Notes under the pieces: model-generated | The model's database searches: none | The model's input: only the letters and a program-made list of their open reading frames with translations | Told to the model about the DNA's origin: nothing | Shown here: in pieces, positions 10,646-23,689 of the stretch | Layout of the letters: every line of letters begins with the position of its first letter | Numbering within the stretch: the stretch's first letter is position 1 | Assembly (NCBI RefSeq): GCF_003336225.1 | Contig: NZ_QPID01000002.1 | Coordinates: 496,001 to 560,000, forward strand | Direction of reading: 5' to 3' | Length of the DNA stretch: 64,000 nucleotides | DNA from: Corallincola holothuriorum | Lineage (GTDB): Bacteria > Pseudomonadota > Gammaproteobacteria > Enterobacterales > Neiellaceae | Position numbers and translations under genes: made by a program

Positions 10646-13381
10646 TTAAGCCTGTGTGGCTTTTGCCGCTTCCAATAGCAGTGAAATTTCATCATGCATC
10701 TCCAACAGCTCAGGCTCTAGGTCCGGTAGTTCAATTCCCTGCTTAAGTAGTGTTTCCAGTTGATTTGCTAGTTTGTTGAGCTGCGGTACGCCAGTGTAAC
10801 AGCAAGCGCCATTGAGCTTATGAACATGGTGCAGTAGCTGCTCTCGGTCTTGTTCCTGATAGGCGTTATCTAAGGATGTTTTGACCTCAGGCAGGCTATC
10901 CAGCAGCATCTGTAGCATCTCTTGGGCGAGAGCTTCTCTGCCGCCAGCACGTTTGAGGGCGAGGCTCCAGTCGATCCCATCTATTGTCGCCAAGCTGGTA
11001 CCTTGACTGTTGAGCTTCGGGATCCACCGTAGTAGCAGGCGTTGCAGCGCCTCCTCATCGATTGGTTTGGTGAGATAGTCATCCATTCCTTTAGATAGCA
11101 GTCGTTCCTGTTCGCCACTCATGGCATGGGCGGTAACTGCGATGATCGGGGTTGAACGATTTAACTCTGTTTTGCGGATCTCCTGGGTCGCTGTCACGCC
11201 ATCCATACGTGGCATCTGAATATCCATCAAGATCAGGTCATAACTCTGCTTTTGCGCTTTCTCGACAGCGAATTCACCATCTTCACAGATCTCAACTTCG
11301 TTGACGATATCATCCAGCAGAGCGGCAATCAGTTTCAGATTCGCCGGGTTGTCATCGACGGCCATCACTCGCGCATCATGGCGGGTGATTTTACTCTCGA
11401 CCTTCACTGGCTGTACTTTTTCTGCTGGCTTAAAGTTGCCTACTAAGCGGCAAACTTTAGAAGGGGATACCGGTTTGGCCAAGCTATAATCGGCTCCCTG
11501 TTCACGTAATCGGTCGTGGATATTCGGATCGCTGTGATTGGTGATCACGATGACTTGGTTGCTGCATACTTTAGCCTGTCGGATCAGTTGCCCCATCTGT
11601 GACATATCTTTTTCGCATGAGGCGCAGCTGATCAATGTGGCCAGGAAACGCTGACCGGAATTGAGCTGATACTGCCATTCGAACGGTTCGCTGACACTGA
11701 CGACATTGATATTCCAATTCAGCAGTGGTTCAGACAGGGCACGACGGCTGGCGGCTTGGGGCTCGTAAATCAACACGGACTGTTCGAATACGGCATCTAG
11801 TGGTAGCGGCTCTCCTAGTGGCAGCGGACTGCGGGTACAACATAAGGTAAACCAGAAGGTAGTGGATTCTCCGGGCGTGCTGTCAAAGCCCATCTCTCCG
11901 CCCATTTGGTGAACCAACCGTTGTGAGATCACTAAGCCTAAACCGGTGCCGCCGAAGCGACGAGTGATGCTGGTATCCCCCTGGCCAAAGGCCTGGAACA
12001 GAGATTTCTGTTGCTCTTCACTTACCCCGATCCCTGTGTCTGTCACCATGATCTTGAGGGTGACTTTATCCTCATGCTCTTTCAGCAGCTTACTACTGAT
12101 CTCAACCGAGCCTTGATCAGTGAACTTCACCGCATTACCTACTAAGTTGGTGAGTACCTGCTTAATACGGAAGGCATCACCAATCAGGTTGTCCGGTACT
12201 TTATCCATCACCCGCACAACCATCTCTAAGCCTTTTTCATGGCTGTTGGGAGCCAATAACGTGGCCACTTCATAAATCGTATCGCGCAACATAAACGGCA
12301 TCTGCTCAAGCTGCAGCTTGCCCGCTTCGAGCTTAGAGAAGTCGAGAATATCGTTGATAATGGTTAGCAGGTTGTTGGCGGACTTTTCAATGGTCACCAG
12401 ATAATCTTTTTGCTGTGGTGTCATTGGCGTTTTCAGCAGCTGACGGGTAAAGCCGATCACCCCGTTGAGCGGCGTACGCAACTCGTGACTCATATTGGCA
12501 AGGAATTCGGATTTCACCCGGTTTGCTTCCTGTGCCCGTTTTTTCGCCATATCCAGTTCAATATTCTGGATCTCGATCTGTTCTAGCGTTTCCCGCAGAT
12601 CAGAGGTGGCCTGATCGATATTCTGCTGCATCTCGAGGTGGGATTCATCGAGAGATTTGGCCATGGCATTGATGCCCTGACGCAGTTCATCGAGTTCGCC
12701 GATCAATGGACCGGCGACACGGGTGTCGAGTCGACCACGGCGGATCATATCTACCGCATCTACCATCTCCGAAATAGGTTCGGTGACCTGTTTTACTAAA
12801 CGGAAGGTGAACAGTAAGTTGAGGATCACGCCGACCATTACAATGATACCTGCGGCCAGTGCGGATCTATGTTGCGCCAGTACGGCGCCATCGGAATTCA
12901 ACTGTGCAACGACATAGCCGATGATCGGCGTGGGTTCATCTGGCTTCAGGCCATACAAGTTAGACTCTTGATGGATCGGTGTGCGCAGGATCAGATCGCC
13001 GTTGCTGGTGTACTCCAGCATGGTATTCGGTGGCACGGTGGAGCCTGGCGGCAAACGTAATGTATTGAAGTTGCGTATGTAGTTGCTGGTAACAAAGACC
13101 TTATGGCGAGTATCGAAGATGGCGATGGCGCGCACGGTTTCAGAGTGACGACGGTGAGACACACCGACCAAGCGCTTAAGCATCTCGCGGCTGTTGTGCA
13201 GCATGCCATACTCACTGGCGATAGCCAGTGGTTCGACAATATTACTGCCTCGCTCAATTAACTCCTCGTCAAGCTGTTGAAAGCTATGAAAGGTGAAATA
13301 ACTGCCGAGTAAGACTCCGATCAATACCGTCGGTGCCAGCGTTAATATGAGCACCCAAGAGCGTAAGCCCAGTGTCGCCAT
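10646..13381 (-). CDS. barA: hybrid sensor histidine kinase BarA
   Basis: Inner-membrane tripartite sensor kinase that phosphorylates the response regulator UvrY and so controls Csr-type small RNAs. The 911-residue protein has membrane segments at about 8-28 and 173-194 around a periplasmic sensor, then HAMP (about 195-248). The phosphoacceptor His299 lies in SHELRTPLNGVIG, followed by an ATPase domain (GTGLGLVISQRL). A degenerate receiver occupies about 530-650. A true receiver has DLILMDIQMPRMDG near residue 720, and a C-terminal HPt domain has HHVHKLNGACCYTG. The layout and the divergent position next to rlmD match E. coli. csrA is in the same window at 37076. Confidence 0.95.
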   Translation of the reverse strand: MATLGLRSWVLILTLAPTVLIGVLLGSYFTFHSFQQLDEELIERGSNIVEPLAIASEYGMLHNSREMLKRLVGVSHRRHSETVRAIAIFDTRHKVFVTSNYIRNFNTLRLPPGSTVPPNTMLEYTSNGDLILRTPIHQESNLYGLKPDEPTPIIGYVVAQLNSDGAVLAQHRSALAAGIIVMVGVILNLLFTFRLVKQVTEPISEMVDAVDMIRRGRLDTRVAGPLIGELDELRQGINAMAKSLDESHLEMQQNIDQATSDLRETLEQIEIQNIELDMAKKRAQEANRVKSEFLANMSHELRTPLNGVIGFTRQLLKTPMTPQQKDYLVTIEKSANNLLTIINDILDFSKLEAGKLQLEQMPFMLRDTIYEVATLLAPNSHEKGLEMVVRVMDKVPDNLIGDAFRIKQVLTNLVGNAVKFTDQGSVEISSKLLKEHEDKVTLKIMVTDTGIGVSEEQQKSLFQAFGQGDTSITRRFGGTGLGLVISQRLVHQMGGEMGFDSTPGESTTFWFTLCCTRSPLPLGEPLPLDAVFEQSVLIYEPQAASRRALSEPLLNWNINVVSVSEPFEWQYQLNSGQRFLATLISCASCEKDMSQMGQLIRQAKVCSNQVIVITNHSDPNIHDRLREQGADYSLAKPVSPSKVCRLVGNFKPAEKVQPVKVESKITRHDARVMAVDDNPANLKLIAALLDDIVNEVEICEDGEFAVEKAQKQSYDLILMDIQMPRMDGVTATQEIRKTELNRSTPIIAVTAHAMSGEQERLLSKGMDDYLTKPIDEEALQRLLLRWIPKLNSQGTSLATIDGIDWSLALKRAGGREALAQEMLQMLLDSLPEVKTSLDNAYQEQDREQLLHHVHKLNGACCYTGVPQLNKLANQLETLLKQGIELPDLEPELLEMHDEISLLLEAAKATQA

Positions 13382-13484
13382 GGTGTTTCCTTCACCCCTG
13401 CCGTTACAATGCGGGTAATAATGTCATATTCGATAGAAAATGAGTACCGCCTGAACAACGAAGGCGTGACGAGGTAAACGTTTC

Positions 13485-14858
13485 ATGGTGCAGATATTTA
13501 AGCCGAGCAAGCGGTCGAAAGCTGCTAGCAGTAAACAGCCACTACTGTTGCAAGTGGATGATCTTAATCATCAGGGGGAAGGCGTTGCCAGAGATAACGG
13601 TCGCGTCGTGTTCGTCGATGGTGCCCTGCCAAACGAGCGTGTTGAGGCTCGGGTGACGGACAGCCGTAAGCGCTTTCAAACCGCCAAGCTGATTAAAGTA
13701 GTCGAGGCCTCGGCGCAACGGGTCACTCCATTTTGCAGCCACTTTGGTGATTGCGGTGGCTGTGCATTGCAGCACCTGTCAGCCGAAGGACAGCGCGTTG
13801 TGAAGCAAAAACGGCTCGCCAGAGTGTTGGCTGATCACCATGTCGCTGAACCTGAAGACTGGCACGCACCTATCTTTGGCGAGACGCAGGGCTACCGTCG
13901 TCGCGCCCGAATTAGTATTTGGTTTGGTAAAGGCAAGAACGAATTCAAAGTGGGTTTTCGTCAGCGAAGCAGTAAGGCATTGGTGGAGATCGACAGCTGC
14001 CCGGTATTGGCTGAATCTTTGCAATCTAGCTTTAAGTTATTGCGCCAACTGTTAGTGCGTTTAAAGCGTCCGAAAGTATTCTCGCATCTGGAGGTTTGTC
14101 AGTCGCAAGAGGGGACGGTATGGATCCTGCGCCAACTTGACCACTTGCGGAGTGATGACTTGACCCTGGTACAGCAGTTTGCTGAGCAACATTCACTGCA
14201 GCTGTTAACTGAGAGTAATAGTGGTGCACTGCAGACGCTAACGGGAGAGGCCGCGCCTATCTACCATTATCAGCTAACGGTTGCGGAGCAAGCACTGGAT
14301 ATCGGTTTTGCGCCTAATCACTTTATTCAGGTCAATGAGCAGGTCAATCGTGCCATGGTGACACAGGCGGTTGACTGGTTGGCGCCAAGAGCAGGTGAAA
14401 CCATTGCCGATCTGTTCTCCGGTGTAGGCAATTTTAGTTTCGCCATCGCCTCTGTCGGTGCCAAGGTGATTGGCGTGGAGGGGATTGAAGTGATGAATCA
14501 ACGGGCGGCGGCTAATGCCGAGCGCTTGGAGCTGGCCGACCGCTGTCAATTTGAAACGATTGACTTGAATGGCGACTTAACCGAGTTTGCACAGAACCAT
14601 GGCCCTTTTGATGGTGTACTGTTAGATCCTGCTCGCGCAGGCGCACAAGCGGTTGCCGAGCAGATACATTTGCTCGCTCCCCATCGGCTAGTTTATGTTT
14701 CTTGTGATCCCGCTACCTTGGCACGAGATACTGAAATACTCTGCTCTCAGGGGTATCGAATTGAGAAAGCGGGCATCATAGATATGTTTCCACACACAAC
14801 ACATCTTGAATCTATGCTCCTGTTTCGCAAAGATGGAAAGGCTAAGGTAAGGAAATAG
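13485..14858 (+). CDS. rlmD: 23S rRNA (uracil-1939-C5)-methyltransferase RlmD
   Basis: S-adenosylmethionine-dependent enzyme that makes m5U1939 in 23S rRNA. The 457-residue protein has an N-terminal TRAM domain (about 17-78) and iron-sulphur cluster cysteines in CSHFGDCGGC (84, 90, 93), with a fourth in EIDSCPVL. The methyltransferase domain has DLFSGVGNFSF, LDPARAG and the catalytic cysteine in VYVSCDPATLARD. It is divergent from barA and followed 5 bases later by relA, the E. coli order. Confidence 0.96.
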   Translation: MVQIFKPSKRSKAASSKQPLLLQVDDLNHQGEGVARDNGRVVFVDGALPNERVEARVTDSRKRFQTAKLIKVVEASAQRVTPFCSHFGDCGGCALQHLSAEGQRVVKQKRLARVLADHHVAEPEDWHAPIFGETQGYRRRARISIWFGKGKNEFKVGFRQRSSKALVEIDSCPVLAESLQSSFKLLRQLLVRLKRPKVFSHLEVCQSQEGTVWILRQLDHLRSDDLTLVQQFAEQHSLQLLTESNSGALQTLTGEAAPIYHYQLTVAEQALDIGFAPNHFIQVNEQVNRAMVTQAVDWLAPRAGETIADLFSGVGNFSFAIASVGAKVIGVEGIEVMNQRAAANAERLELADRCQFETIDLNGDLTEFAQNHGPFDGVLLDPARAGAQAVAEQIHLLAPHRLVYVSCDPATLARDTEILCSQGYRIEKAGIIDMFPHTTHLESMLLFRKDGKAKVRK

Positions 14859-14863
14859 TCATT

Positions 14864-17059
14864 ATGGTTTCAGTTCGCGACACGCAAACAGGCAAACTCA
14901 ATCAGAGTATTGATGATTGGTTGATCGGCTTGGGTCTAATCAAAGATACCCGTGAGGGCGTGAAGCAGGCTTACGCCTTATGCCAGCGATTGGTTGCTGA
15001 GCACGAACAGGGTGAATCGCTACTGCTCAGTAGCCGGGAGATGATCGCGATCCTAGCGACCATGGGAATGGATCTGACCGCTTACCGCGTGGCGATGTTA
15101 TATCCGCTGGTGCAGGAAGGTATTGTAAGTCGTGAGCAGGCCGATGAGTTTTATGGCAAAAAGGTCAGTCAACTTTTGGATAATGTAGAGCGTATGGAAG
15201 CGATACGCTCTCTGCAGATCGTCTCTTCGAGTCAGCCGACTTTGCAGCAGGTGGACAACCTCCGTCACATGCTACTCGCCATGGTCGAGGATGTACGTGC
15301 GGTGGTGATTAAGTTAGCCGAGCGGATCTGCTATCTGCATTCGGTAAAAAATGCCGATGAAGAGACGCGGGTGATGGCCGCTCGTGAAACCTCCGATATC
15401 TATGCCCCGTTAGCGAATCGTTTAGGCATAGGACAATTGAAATGGGAGCTGGAAGATTTCGCCTTTCGTTATCAGCACCCACAGACCTATAAACAGATCG
15501 CTAAAATGCTCGATGAGCGGCGTCTGGATCGTGAAGAGTATATCGCCAAGTTTCTGCAAAGCCTGGAGAAAGCCCTCAAGCAGGAAGGGATCAACGCCGA
15601 GGTGCAAGGGCGTCCAAAGCATATTTACAGTATTTGGAAGAAGATGCAGCGCAAAGAGTTGGCGTTTGACGAGCTGTTCGATGTACGCGCAGTGCGGGTC
15701 GTTGTGGATCGTCTGCAAGACTGTTATGCCGCTTTAGGTGTCGTGCACACACTGTTCCATCATTTGCCCAGTGAATTTGATGACTATGTCGCGAATCCAA
15801 AATCTAACGGCTATCAATCGATCCATACCGTGGTGCTTGGGCCGCAAGGTAAGACGGTCGAGATACAGATCCGCACGGAACAGATGCATCAGGATTCCGA
15901 GTTGGGCGTTGCCGCCCATTGGAAATATAAAGAGGGCGGTGGCGCTGCAAAGAGTGGTTACGAGGAGCGCATCGCCTGGCTGCGTAAGATCCTTGCCTGG
16001 CAAGATGATGTTGCCGAGAGCGGTAACTTGGTTGAAGAGCTGCGTAACCAGGTATTCGAAGATCGGGTGTATGTATTTACCCCCAAGGGTGACGTTGTTG
16101 ATCTGCCGACGGGCTCAACACCGCTCGACTTTGCTTACTATATCCATAGTTTGGTGGGACATCGCTGCATCGGCGCTAAGATTGGCGGCAAGATAGTGCC
16201 ATTCACCTACATGCTGCAAACGGGTGATCAGGTGGAAGTTATTACTGCCAAAGAGCCCAACCCTAGTCGTGACTGGCTCAATCCCAATCTGGGCTACCTG
16301 AAATCATCCCGCGCTCGCGCCAAAGTACAACACTGGTTTAAGCAACAAGACAGAGACAAGAATATTGCTGCTGGCAGAGAGATGCTTGATACCGAATTGA
16401 GCCGTGTCGGTCTCAAGTTAGCGGATCTGTCAGAAGCGGTGGATCGTTTTAATGTCACCAATGTTGATGATCTACTGGCGGCCGTTGGTGGGGGAGACGT
16501 CAAACTCAACCAAGTAGTCAATCACCTGCAAAGTAAGTTGCAGAAACCGTCAGACGAAGAAGCGGATGAACTGGTATTAAAGAAAACCGCTAATGTGACA
16601 CGTAAGCCACCGAAAGATGTGTTGCTTGTTGAAGGGGTCGGCAATCTGATGACCCACATGGCGCGTTGCTGCCAGCCGGTGCCTGGTGATCCTATCATGG
16701 GGTATATCACGCAAGGGCGGGGGATCTCTATCCACCGTCAAGACTGCGATCAGCTGGCCGATCTATTGGAAGCGCAACCTGAACGCGGTATGGAAACTGC
16801 GTGGGGTGAAAATTACGCCGCCGGATATTCGTTGACTATTCGCTTGTTAGCTACCGACCGAAGCGGCTTATTGCGAGATATCACCACCATTTTGGCTAAT
16901 GACAAGATCAATGTGTTGGGGGTGAAAAGTCGCTCAGACGTGAACCAGCAGACGGCGATCATCGATATGGAACTGGAGATCTATAACAAGGATTCTTTGT
17001 CGAGGGTATTAACGCGTTTGGGTCAGCTTCCCGATGTGATGGAAGCGAAGCGCCTTTGA
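14864..17059 (+). CDS. relA: (p)ppGpp synthetase RelA
   Basis: Ribosome-associated synthetase that makes (p)ppGpp when uncharged tRNA accumulates. The 731-residue protein has an N-terminal hydrolase-like domain in which the HD metal-binding motif is not visible, as expected for RelA rather than SpoT. The synthetase domain carries GRPKHIYSIWKKM and FDVRAVRVVV. Next come the TGS domain (VYVFTPKGDVVDLPTGSTPLDFAYYIHS), the zinc-finger-like MARCCQPVPGDPI segment and a C-terminal ACT domain. It sits between rlmD and mazG as in E. coli. Confidence 0.97.
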   Translation: MVSVRDTQTGKLNQSIDDWLIGLGLIKDTREGVKQAYALCQRLVAEHEQGESLLLSSREMIAILATMGMDLTAYRVAMLYPLVQEGIVSREQADEFYGKKVSQLLDNVERMEAIRSLQIVSSSQPTLQQVDNLRHMLLAMVEDVRAVVIKLAERICYLHSVKNADEETRVMAARETSDIYAPLANRLGIGQLKWELEDFAFRYQHPQTYKQIAKMLDERRLDREEYIAKFLQSLEKALKQEGINAEVQGRPKHIYSIWKKMQRKELAFDELFDVRAVRVVVDRLQDCYAALGVVHTLFHHLPSEFDDYVANPKSNGYQSIHTVVLGPQGKTVEIQIRTEQMHQDSELGVAAHWKYKEGGGAAKSGYEERIAWLRKILAWQDDVAESGNLVEELRNQVFEDRVYVFTPKGDVVDLPTGSTPLDFAYYIHSLVGHRCIGAKIGGKIVPFTYMLQTGDQVEVITAKEPNPSRDWLNPNLGYLKSSRARAKVQHWFKQQDRDKNIAAGREMLDTELSRVGLKLADLSEAVDRFNVTNVDDLLAAVGGGDVKLNQVVNHLQSKLQKPSDEEADELVLKKTANVTRKPPKDVLLVEGVGNLMTHMARCCQPVPGDPIMGYITQGRGISIHRQDCDQLADLLEAQPERGMETAWGENYAAGYSLTIRLLATDRSGLLRDITTILANDKINVLGVKSRSDVNQQTAIIDMELEIYNKDSLSRVLTRLGQLPDVMEAKRL

Positions 17060-17099
17060 GCGATTTTTTGTCTAAATGAACCGATGAAAGGATCTGCTG

Positions 17100-17900
17100 G
17101 TGAGTAATAAGCCGTCTATCGATAAGCTCGTCGACATCATGGCACAGTTAAGAGATCCCCTGGGTGGTTGTCCTTGGGATCTTAAGCAAAGCTTCACCTC
17201 AATCGTGCCTTATACGCTGGAAGAAGCGTATGAAGTGGCCCATGCCATTGAAACCGAGGATTGGCCTGAGGTGCAGAATGAACTCGGGGACTTGCTGTTT
17301 CAGGTGGTGTTTTATGCCCAATTAGGCAAAGAGCAGGGGCTGTTTGATTTTGATGCCATTGTTGATGGCGTCAGTGAGAAATTAGTTCGCCGCCATCCCC
17401 ATGTCTTTGCGCAACTGGATGTCGCAGATGAAGCTGAAATAAAGAAAAATTGGGAGAATTTTAAAGCCGCAGAACGAGCAGAGAAAAGCCAAGATGTTGC
17501 GCCAAGTGCGTTGGATGATGTTCCTGCTGCGTTACCGGCTTTAAGCCGAGCAGCTAAGTTGCAGAAGCGGGCGGCACATCAAGGGTTCGATTGGCCTGAT
17601 ATCAGCGGTGTAGTCGATAAGCTGGCGGAGGAACAGTTGGAACTGGTTGAAGCGCTGGCCAGTGATGATATGGAGCATATCGCTGAAGAGTTGGGGGATC
17701 TGCTATTTACCGCGGTAAATTTAGCACGTCATCTGAAAAAAGATCCGGAACAACTGCTGCGTCAGGCTAATAATAAATTTGAAAATCGTTTCCGTTATGT
17801 AGAGAAAATCTTACGTGTCGGGGGTAAAGAGCTAAGTGATTACTCACTAGAACAGCTTGAAAACGCATGGTGCGAAGCCAAAACCGAACTCAACCCGTGA
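17100..17900 (+). CDS. mazG: nucleoside triphosphate pyrophosphohydrolase MazG
   Basis: Hydrolyses nucleoside triphosphates to monophosphates, a house-cleaning enzyme that also affects ppGpp levels. The 266-residue product contains two MazG-type helical domains. The first has LRDPLGGCPWDLKQSFTSI, EEAYEV and ELGDLLFQVVFYAQL. The second has EEQLELVEAL and EELGDLLFTAVNLARHL. The start is GTG at 17100, preceded by GAAAGGATC, and the protein begins close to the family N-terminus. The gene lies 40 bases after relA. Confidence 0.95.
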   Translation: MSNKPSIDKLVDIMAQLRDPLGGCPWDLKQSFTSIVPYTLEEAYEVAHAIETEDWPEVQNELGDLLFQVVFYAQLGKEQGLFDFDAIVDGVSEKLVRRHPHVFAQLDVADEAEIKKNWENFKAAERAEKSQDVAPSALDDVPAALPALSRAAKLQKRAAHQGFDWPDISGVVDKLAEEQLELVEALASDDMEHIAEELGDLLFTAVNLARHLKKDPEQLLRQANNKFENRFRYVEKILRVGGKELSDYSLEQLENAWCEAKTELNP

Positions 17901-17950
17901 CAGCGATCACATTGATGTGGCGCAATGCTGACAATTTATTTCACCGTTAG

Positions 17951-19678
<1,728 letters not shown>

Positions 19679-19695
19679 TTTGACTAAGAATTTGT

Positions 19696-19731
19696 GGACT
19701 CTCACCCCTGTGTGAGTCCGTGCTGTTTTTT
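19696..19731 (+). terminator. possible terminator after pyrG
   Basis: GGACTCTCAC pairs with GTGTGAGTCC with one mismatch (19696-19719). A run of six T residues follows, but only after six intervening bases, so termination may be partial, with read-through into eno. Confidence 0.4.
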
Positions 19732-19733
19732 AA

Positions 19734-21065
<1,332 letters not shown>

Positions 21066-21090
21066 GCTTAAGCTGATCAAACTCTGAAAA

Positions 21091-21115
21091 AGCCGCCCTG
21101 ATGGGCGGCTTTTTG
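21091..21115 (+). terminator. intrinsic terminator after eno
   Basis: Perfect stem AGCCGCCC / GGGCGGCT with a TGAT loop (21091-21110), followed immediately by a T run. Confidence 0.85.
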
Positions 21116-21183
21116 CTATCAGCTCTTTTCCCACACCATCCCCTCCCGCATAATAGCGACAGAATTTTATCTATAGGCTTGCT

Positions 21184-21477
21184 ATGCGGTTGCTCTGGAT
21201 CATATTGCTGATTATTTTTGCCTTGTTACAGCAGCGTCTGTGGTTTGGTAAAAATAGCATTCGTGATGCCGTGTCTGTGCATGATAGGGTCGCCGTTCAG
21301 GCTGAAGCGAATAATCGGTTACAACAGCGTAATGAGCTGATGTATGCGGAGATCAATGATCTGCGTAATGGCAATGAAGCGATCGAAGAGCGTGCTCGCA
21401 ACGAGCTCGGTATGATCAAGCAGGGTGAGACCTTCTACCGCATTATCGAAAGCCCTAAGCAAGTAAACAATGAATAA
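21184..21477 (+). CDS. ftsB: cell division protein FtsB
   Basis: Small bitopic membrane protein of the FtsQLB complex, which licenses septal peptidoglycan synthesis. The 97-residue product has a membrane segment at about 3-20 (LLWIILLIIFALLQQRLW). A periplasmic coiled coil follows (about 30-70), with ERARNELGMIKQGETFYRI typical of FtsB. It overlaps ispD by 8 bases, as in the conserved ftsB-ispD-ispF cluster. Confidence 0.93.
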   Translation: MRLLWIILLIIFALLQQRLWFGKNSIRDAVSVHDRVAVQAEANNRLQQRNELMYAEINDLRNGNEAIEERARNELGMIKQGETFYRIIESPKQVNNE

Positions 21478-22183
21478 AATATATCCCTCATTGGTGGCCA
21501 TTGTGCCTGCCGCAGGTGTTGGCAGCCGCATGGAGGCGGATCGTCCCAAGCAATATTTGACCTTGGATGGACGTTTTATTTTAGATGTCACCATTGAAAA
21601 GCTGTTGTCGTGCGCGCTGGTGAGTCAAGTAATTGTTGCGGTGTCTGCAGACGACCCCTATTTCTCAAAACTGAGCATGGCCAATCATCCAAAGGTACTC
21701 AGGGTGGATGGTGGTGTTGAACGTGCGGATTCCGTGCTTAATGGCCTGAACAAAGCGTTGGCGCTGGGAGCGCAGTGGGCTTTAGTCCATGACGCCGCGC
21801 GCCCATGCTTATTGGTTGATGATATTGAGCGTTTACTCGAGCAGGTGGCTGCGGATGACGATGGCGGCTTATTAGCTGCGCCAGTCCGAGATACAATGAA
21901 GCGAGCTTCACCTGATGGCTTCGTTGATCATACTGTGAACCGAGAGGGGCTTTGGCATGCCCTGACGCCGCAACTGTTTCCTACAAAGAGTTTGCAACGT
22001 AACGTTGCTGCGGCGTTAGCGGCAAATATTCCTGTGACAGATGAAGCGTCGGCAATGGAGTGGGCGGGTCATCACCCTAAGCTTGTCATAGGAAACGACA
22101 CTAATATCAAAGTGACTCGACCGGCTGATCTTAAGTTAGCCGGCTTTTATTTACAGCATGAGGACAATCTTGGATGCGCATAG
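21470..22183 (+). CDS. ispD: 2-C-methyl-D-erythritol 4-phosphate cytidylyltransferase IspD
   Basis: Third enzyme of the methylerythritol phosphate isoprenoid pathway; it joins MEP with CTP. The 237-residue protein carries the nucleotide-binding motif [26 protein letters not shown] and VTDEASAME. Its start lies within the end of ftsB and its end overlaps ispF by 10 bases, so the three genes are read as one coupled unit. Confidence 0.96.
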   Translation: MNKIYPSLVAIVPAAGVGSRMEADRPKQYLTLDGRFILDVTIEKLLSCALVSQVIVAVSADDPYFSKLSMANHPKVLRVDGGVERADSVLNGLNKALALGAQWALVHDAARPCLLVDDIERLLEQVAADDDGGLLAAPVRDTMKRASPDGFVDHTVNREGLWHALTPQLFPTKSLQRNVAAALAANIPVTDEASAMEWAGHHPKLVIGNDTNIKVTRPADLKLAGFYLQHEDNLGCA

Positions 22184-22650
22184 GCCACGGCTTCGATGTT
22201 CATAAATTTGGTAGTGATAAGCCTTTAGTGCTGGCGGGTGTGACCGTGCCTTATTCGCAAGGATTGATCGCTCATTCCGATGGCGATGTGGTGTTGCATG
22301 CGATTTGTGATGCTCTGTTAGGCGCAGTTGCTTTAGGAGATATTGGCAAACTCTTTCCTGACACTGATCCTGCTTATGAAGGTGCGGATAGTCGCGTGTT
22401 ATTGCGAGAGTGCTTCGCCCAAGTGCAGGCGCTCGGTTTTGAGATTGGCAACTTAGATGTCACCGTAGCGGCGCAGTCGCCTAAGCTACGTCCTCATATA
22501 GACAGTATGCGCGCACTGATTGCGGATGACCTTGATTCGACCGTGTCGCAAATTAATGTCAAGGCCACCACCACCGAAGAGCTGGGTTATGTCGGCCGAA
22601 AAGAGGGGATTGCTTGCCATGCGGTCGTACTTTTGGTGGCTATATCATGA
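22174..22650 (+). CDS. ispF: 2-C-methyl-D-erythritol 2,4-cyclodiphosphate synthase IspF
   Basis: Cyclises CDP-methylerythritol 2-phosphate, releasing CMP, in isoprenoid synthesis. The 158-residue protein starts [12 protein letters not shown] with metal ligands Asp8 and His10. [18 protein letters not shown] supplies the third ligand (His42), and [17 protein letters not shown] lies near the end. The overlap with ispD and the ATGA junction with truD indicate coupled translation. Confidence 0.97.
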   Translation: MRIGHGFDVHKFGSDKPLVLAGVTVPYSQGLIAHSDGDVVLHAICDALLGAVALGDIGKLFPDTDPAYEGADSRVLLRECFAQVQALGFEIGNLDVTVAAQSPKLRPHIDSMRALIADDLDSTVSQINVKATTTEELGYVGRKEGIACHAVVLLVAIS

Positions 22651-23681
22651 ATCATTTAGATCTTGAATTGGCATGGCATTCGTTGGCCTATCGATTAGGT
22701 CAGAAGCCTTCCGCTGAGGCCAATTTCAAAGTGAAGCCGGAAGATTTCTTCGTTGATGAAGTGATGGGATTCGAACCGGATGGCGAGGGAGAACACCTCT
22801 GGCTGCAGATCCGAAAGAAGGATGCCAATACAGCGGATGTGATCACACGCTTATCTGGCTTACTGAAAGCCTCTCCTAAGGTTATTGGACACTCTGGTTT
22901 GAAAGATCGCTGGGCGGTCACTCAACAATGGATATCTGTGCAACTGCCTGGGCAGGACGCCCCGGATTTGCGTGGCGAGATTGCGCCCGGTGTAGAGGTG
23001 ATCGCACAACAGCGCCATAGCAAGAAGTTGCGCCCTGGCACCCATAAAGCGAATCGATTTGAGATCCGCCTACGTCAAGTGTCAGATATGGCAGCAGCCG
23101 AAGAGGCTTTACGCACAGTCGCGCAGCGAGGTGCACCAAATTATTTCGGCAGCCAACGATTTGGTCATGGCGGTAAGAATCTACTGCAAGCCCAGGCATT
23201 GTTTGCCGGCAAACGGATTAAGTCCCGTAATCAAAAGAGTATGGCGCTCTCTGCCGCGCGTAGTCTGTTATTCAATCGCGTGGCTTCTAAGCGTATTGAG
23301 AGTGGCGTACAACCGTTAGCGGGTGAGTGTTTTATGTTGTCAGGCACACGGAGCTACTTCACCGCTGACCAGATTGACGACACCATCGTCGATAGATTGA
23401 CCTCTGGTGACATTCAATATTCTGTACCCCTGTGGGGTAAAGGGGAGCTGTCATCGAGCTCTGATGCACAACTCATTGAGCAAGAGGTCGTTGCTGAGTT
23501 TGCTGAGTTTGCTGATGGGTTGGTGGCTCAAGGTTTAAAGCAGGAACGCCGTCCATTAATGATCCACCCGCAACAATTTAGCTGGCAACAGCAAGGTGAT
23601 GATCTGTTACTCTCATTCCAGCTTCCCACTGGCTGCTATGCCACAGCGGTGCTGCGGGAAGTGGTTCGATTTCAGGAGTAG
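22647..23681 (+). CDS. truD: tRNA pseudouridine-13 synthase TruD
   Basis: Makes pseudouridine at position 13 of tRNA-Glu. The 344-residue product has [24 protein letters not shown] near the N-terminus and the catalytic aspartate in [12 protein letters not shown]. The conserved RFG context is in [14 protein letters not shown]. The frame is open from 22614 inside ispF, but the ATG at 22647 overlaps the ispF stop as ATGA and gives the family start. Confidence 0.95.
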   Translation: MNHLDLELAWHSLAYRLGQKPSAEANFKVKPEDFFVDEVMGFEPDGEGEHLWLQIRKKDANTADVITRLSGLLKASPKVIGHSGLKDRWAVTQQWISVQLPGQDAPDLRGEIAPGVEVIAQQRHSKKLRPGTHKANRFEIRLRQVSDMAAAEEALRTVAQRGAPNYFGSQRFGHGGKNLLQAQALFAGKRIKSRNQKSMALSAARSLLFNRVASKRIESGVQPLAGECFMLSGTRSYFTADQIDDTIVDRLTSGDIQYSVPLWGKGELSSSSDAQLIEQEVVAEFAEFADGLVAQGLKQERRPLMIHPQQFSWQQQGDDLLLSFQLPTGCYATAVLREVVRFQE

Positions 23682-23689
23682 ATGTAATC

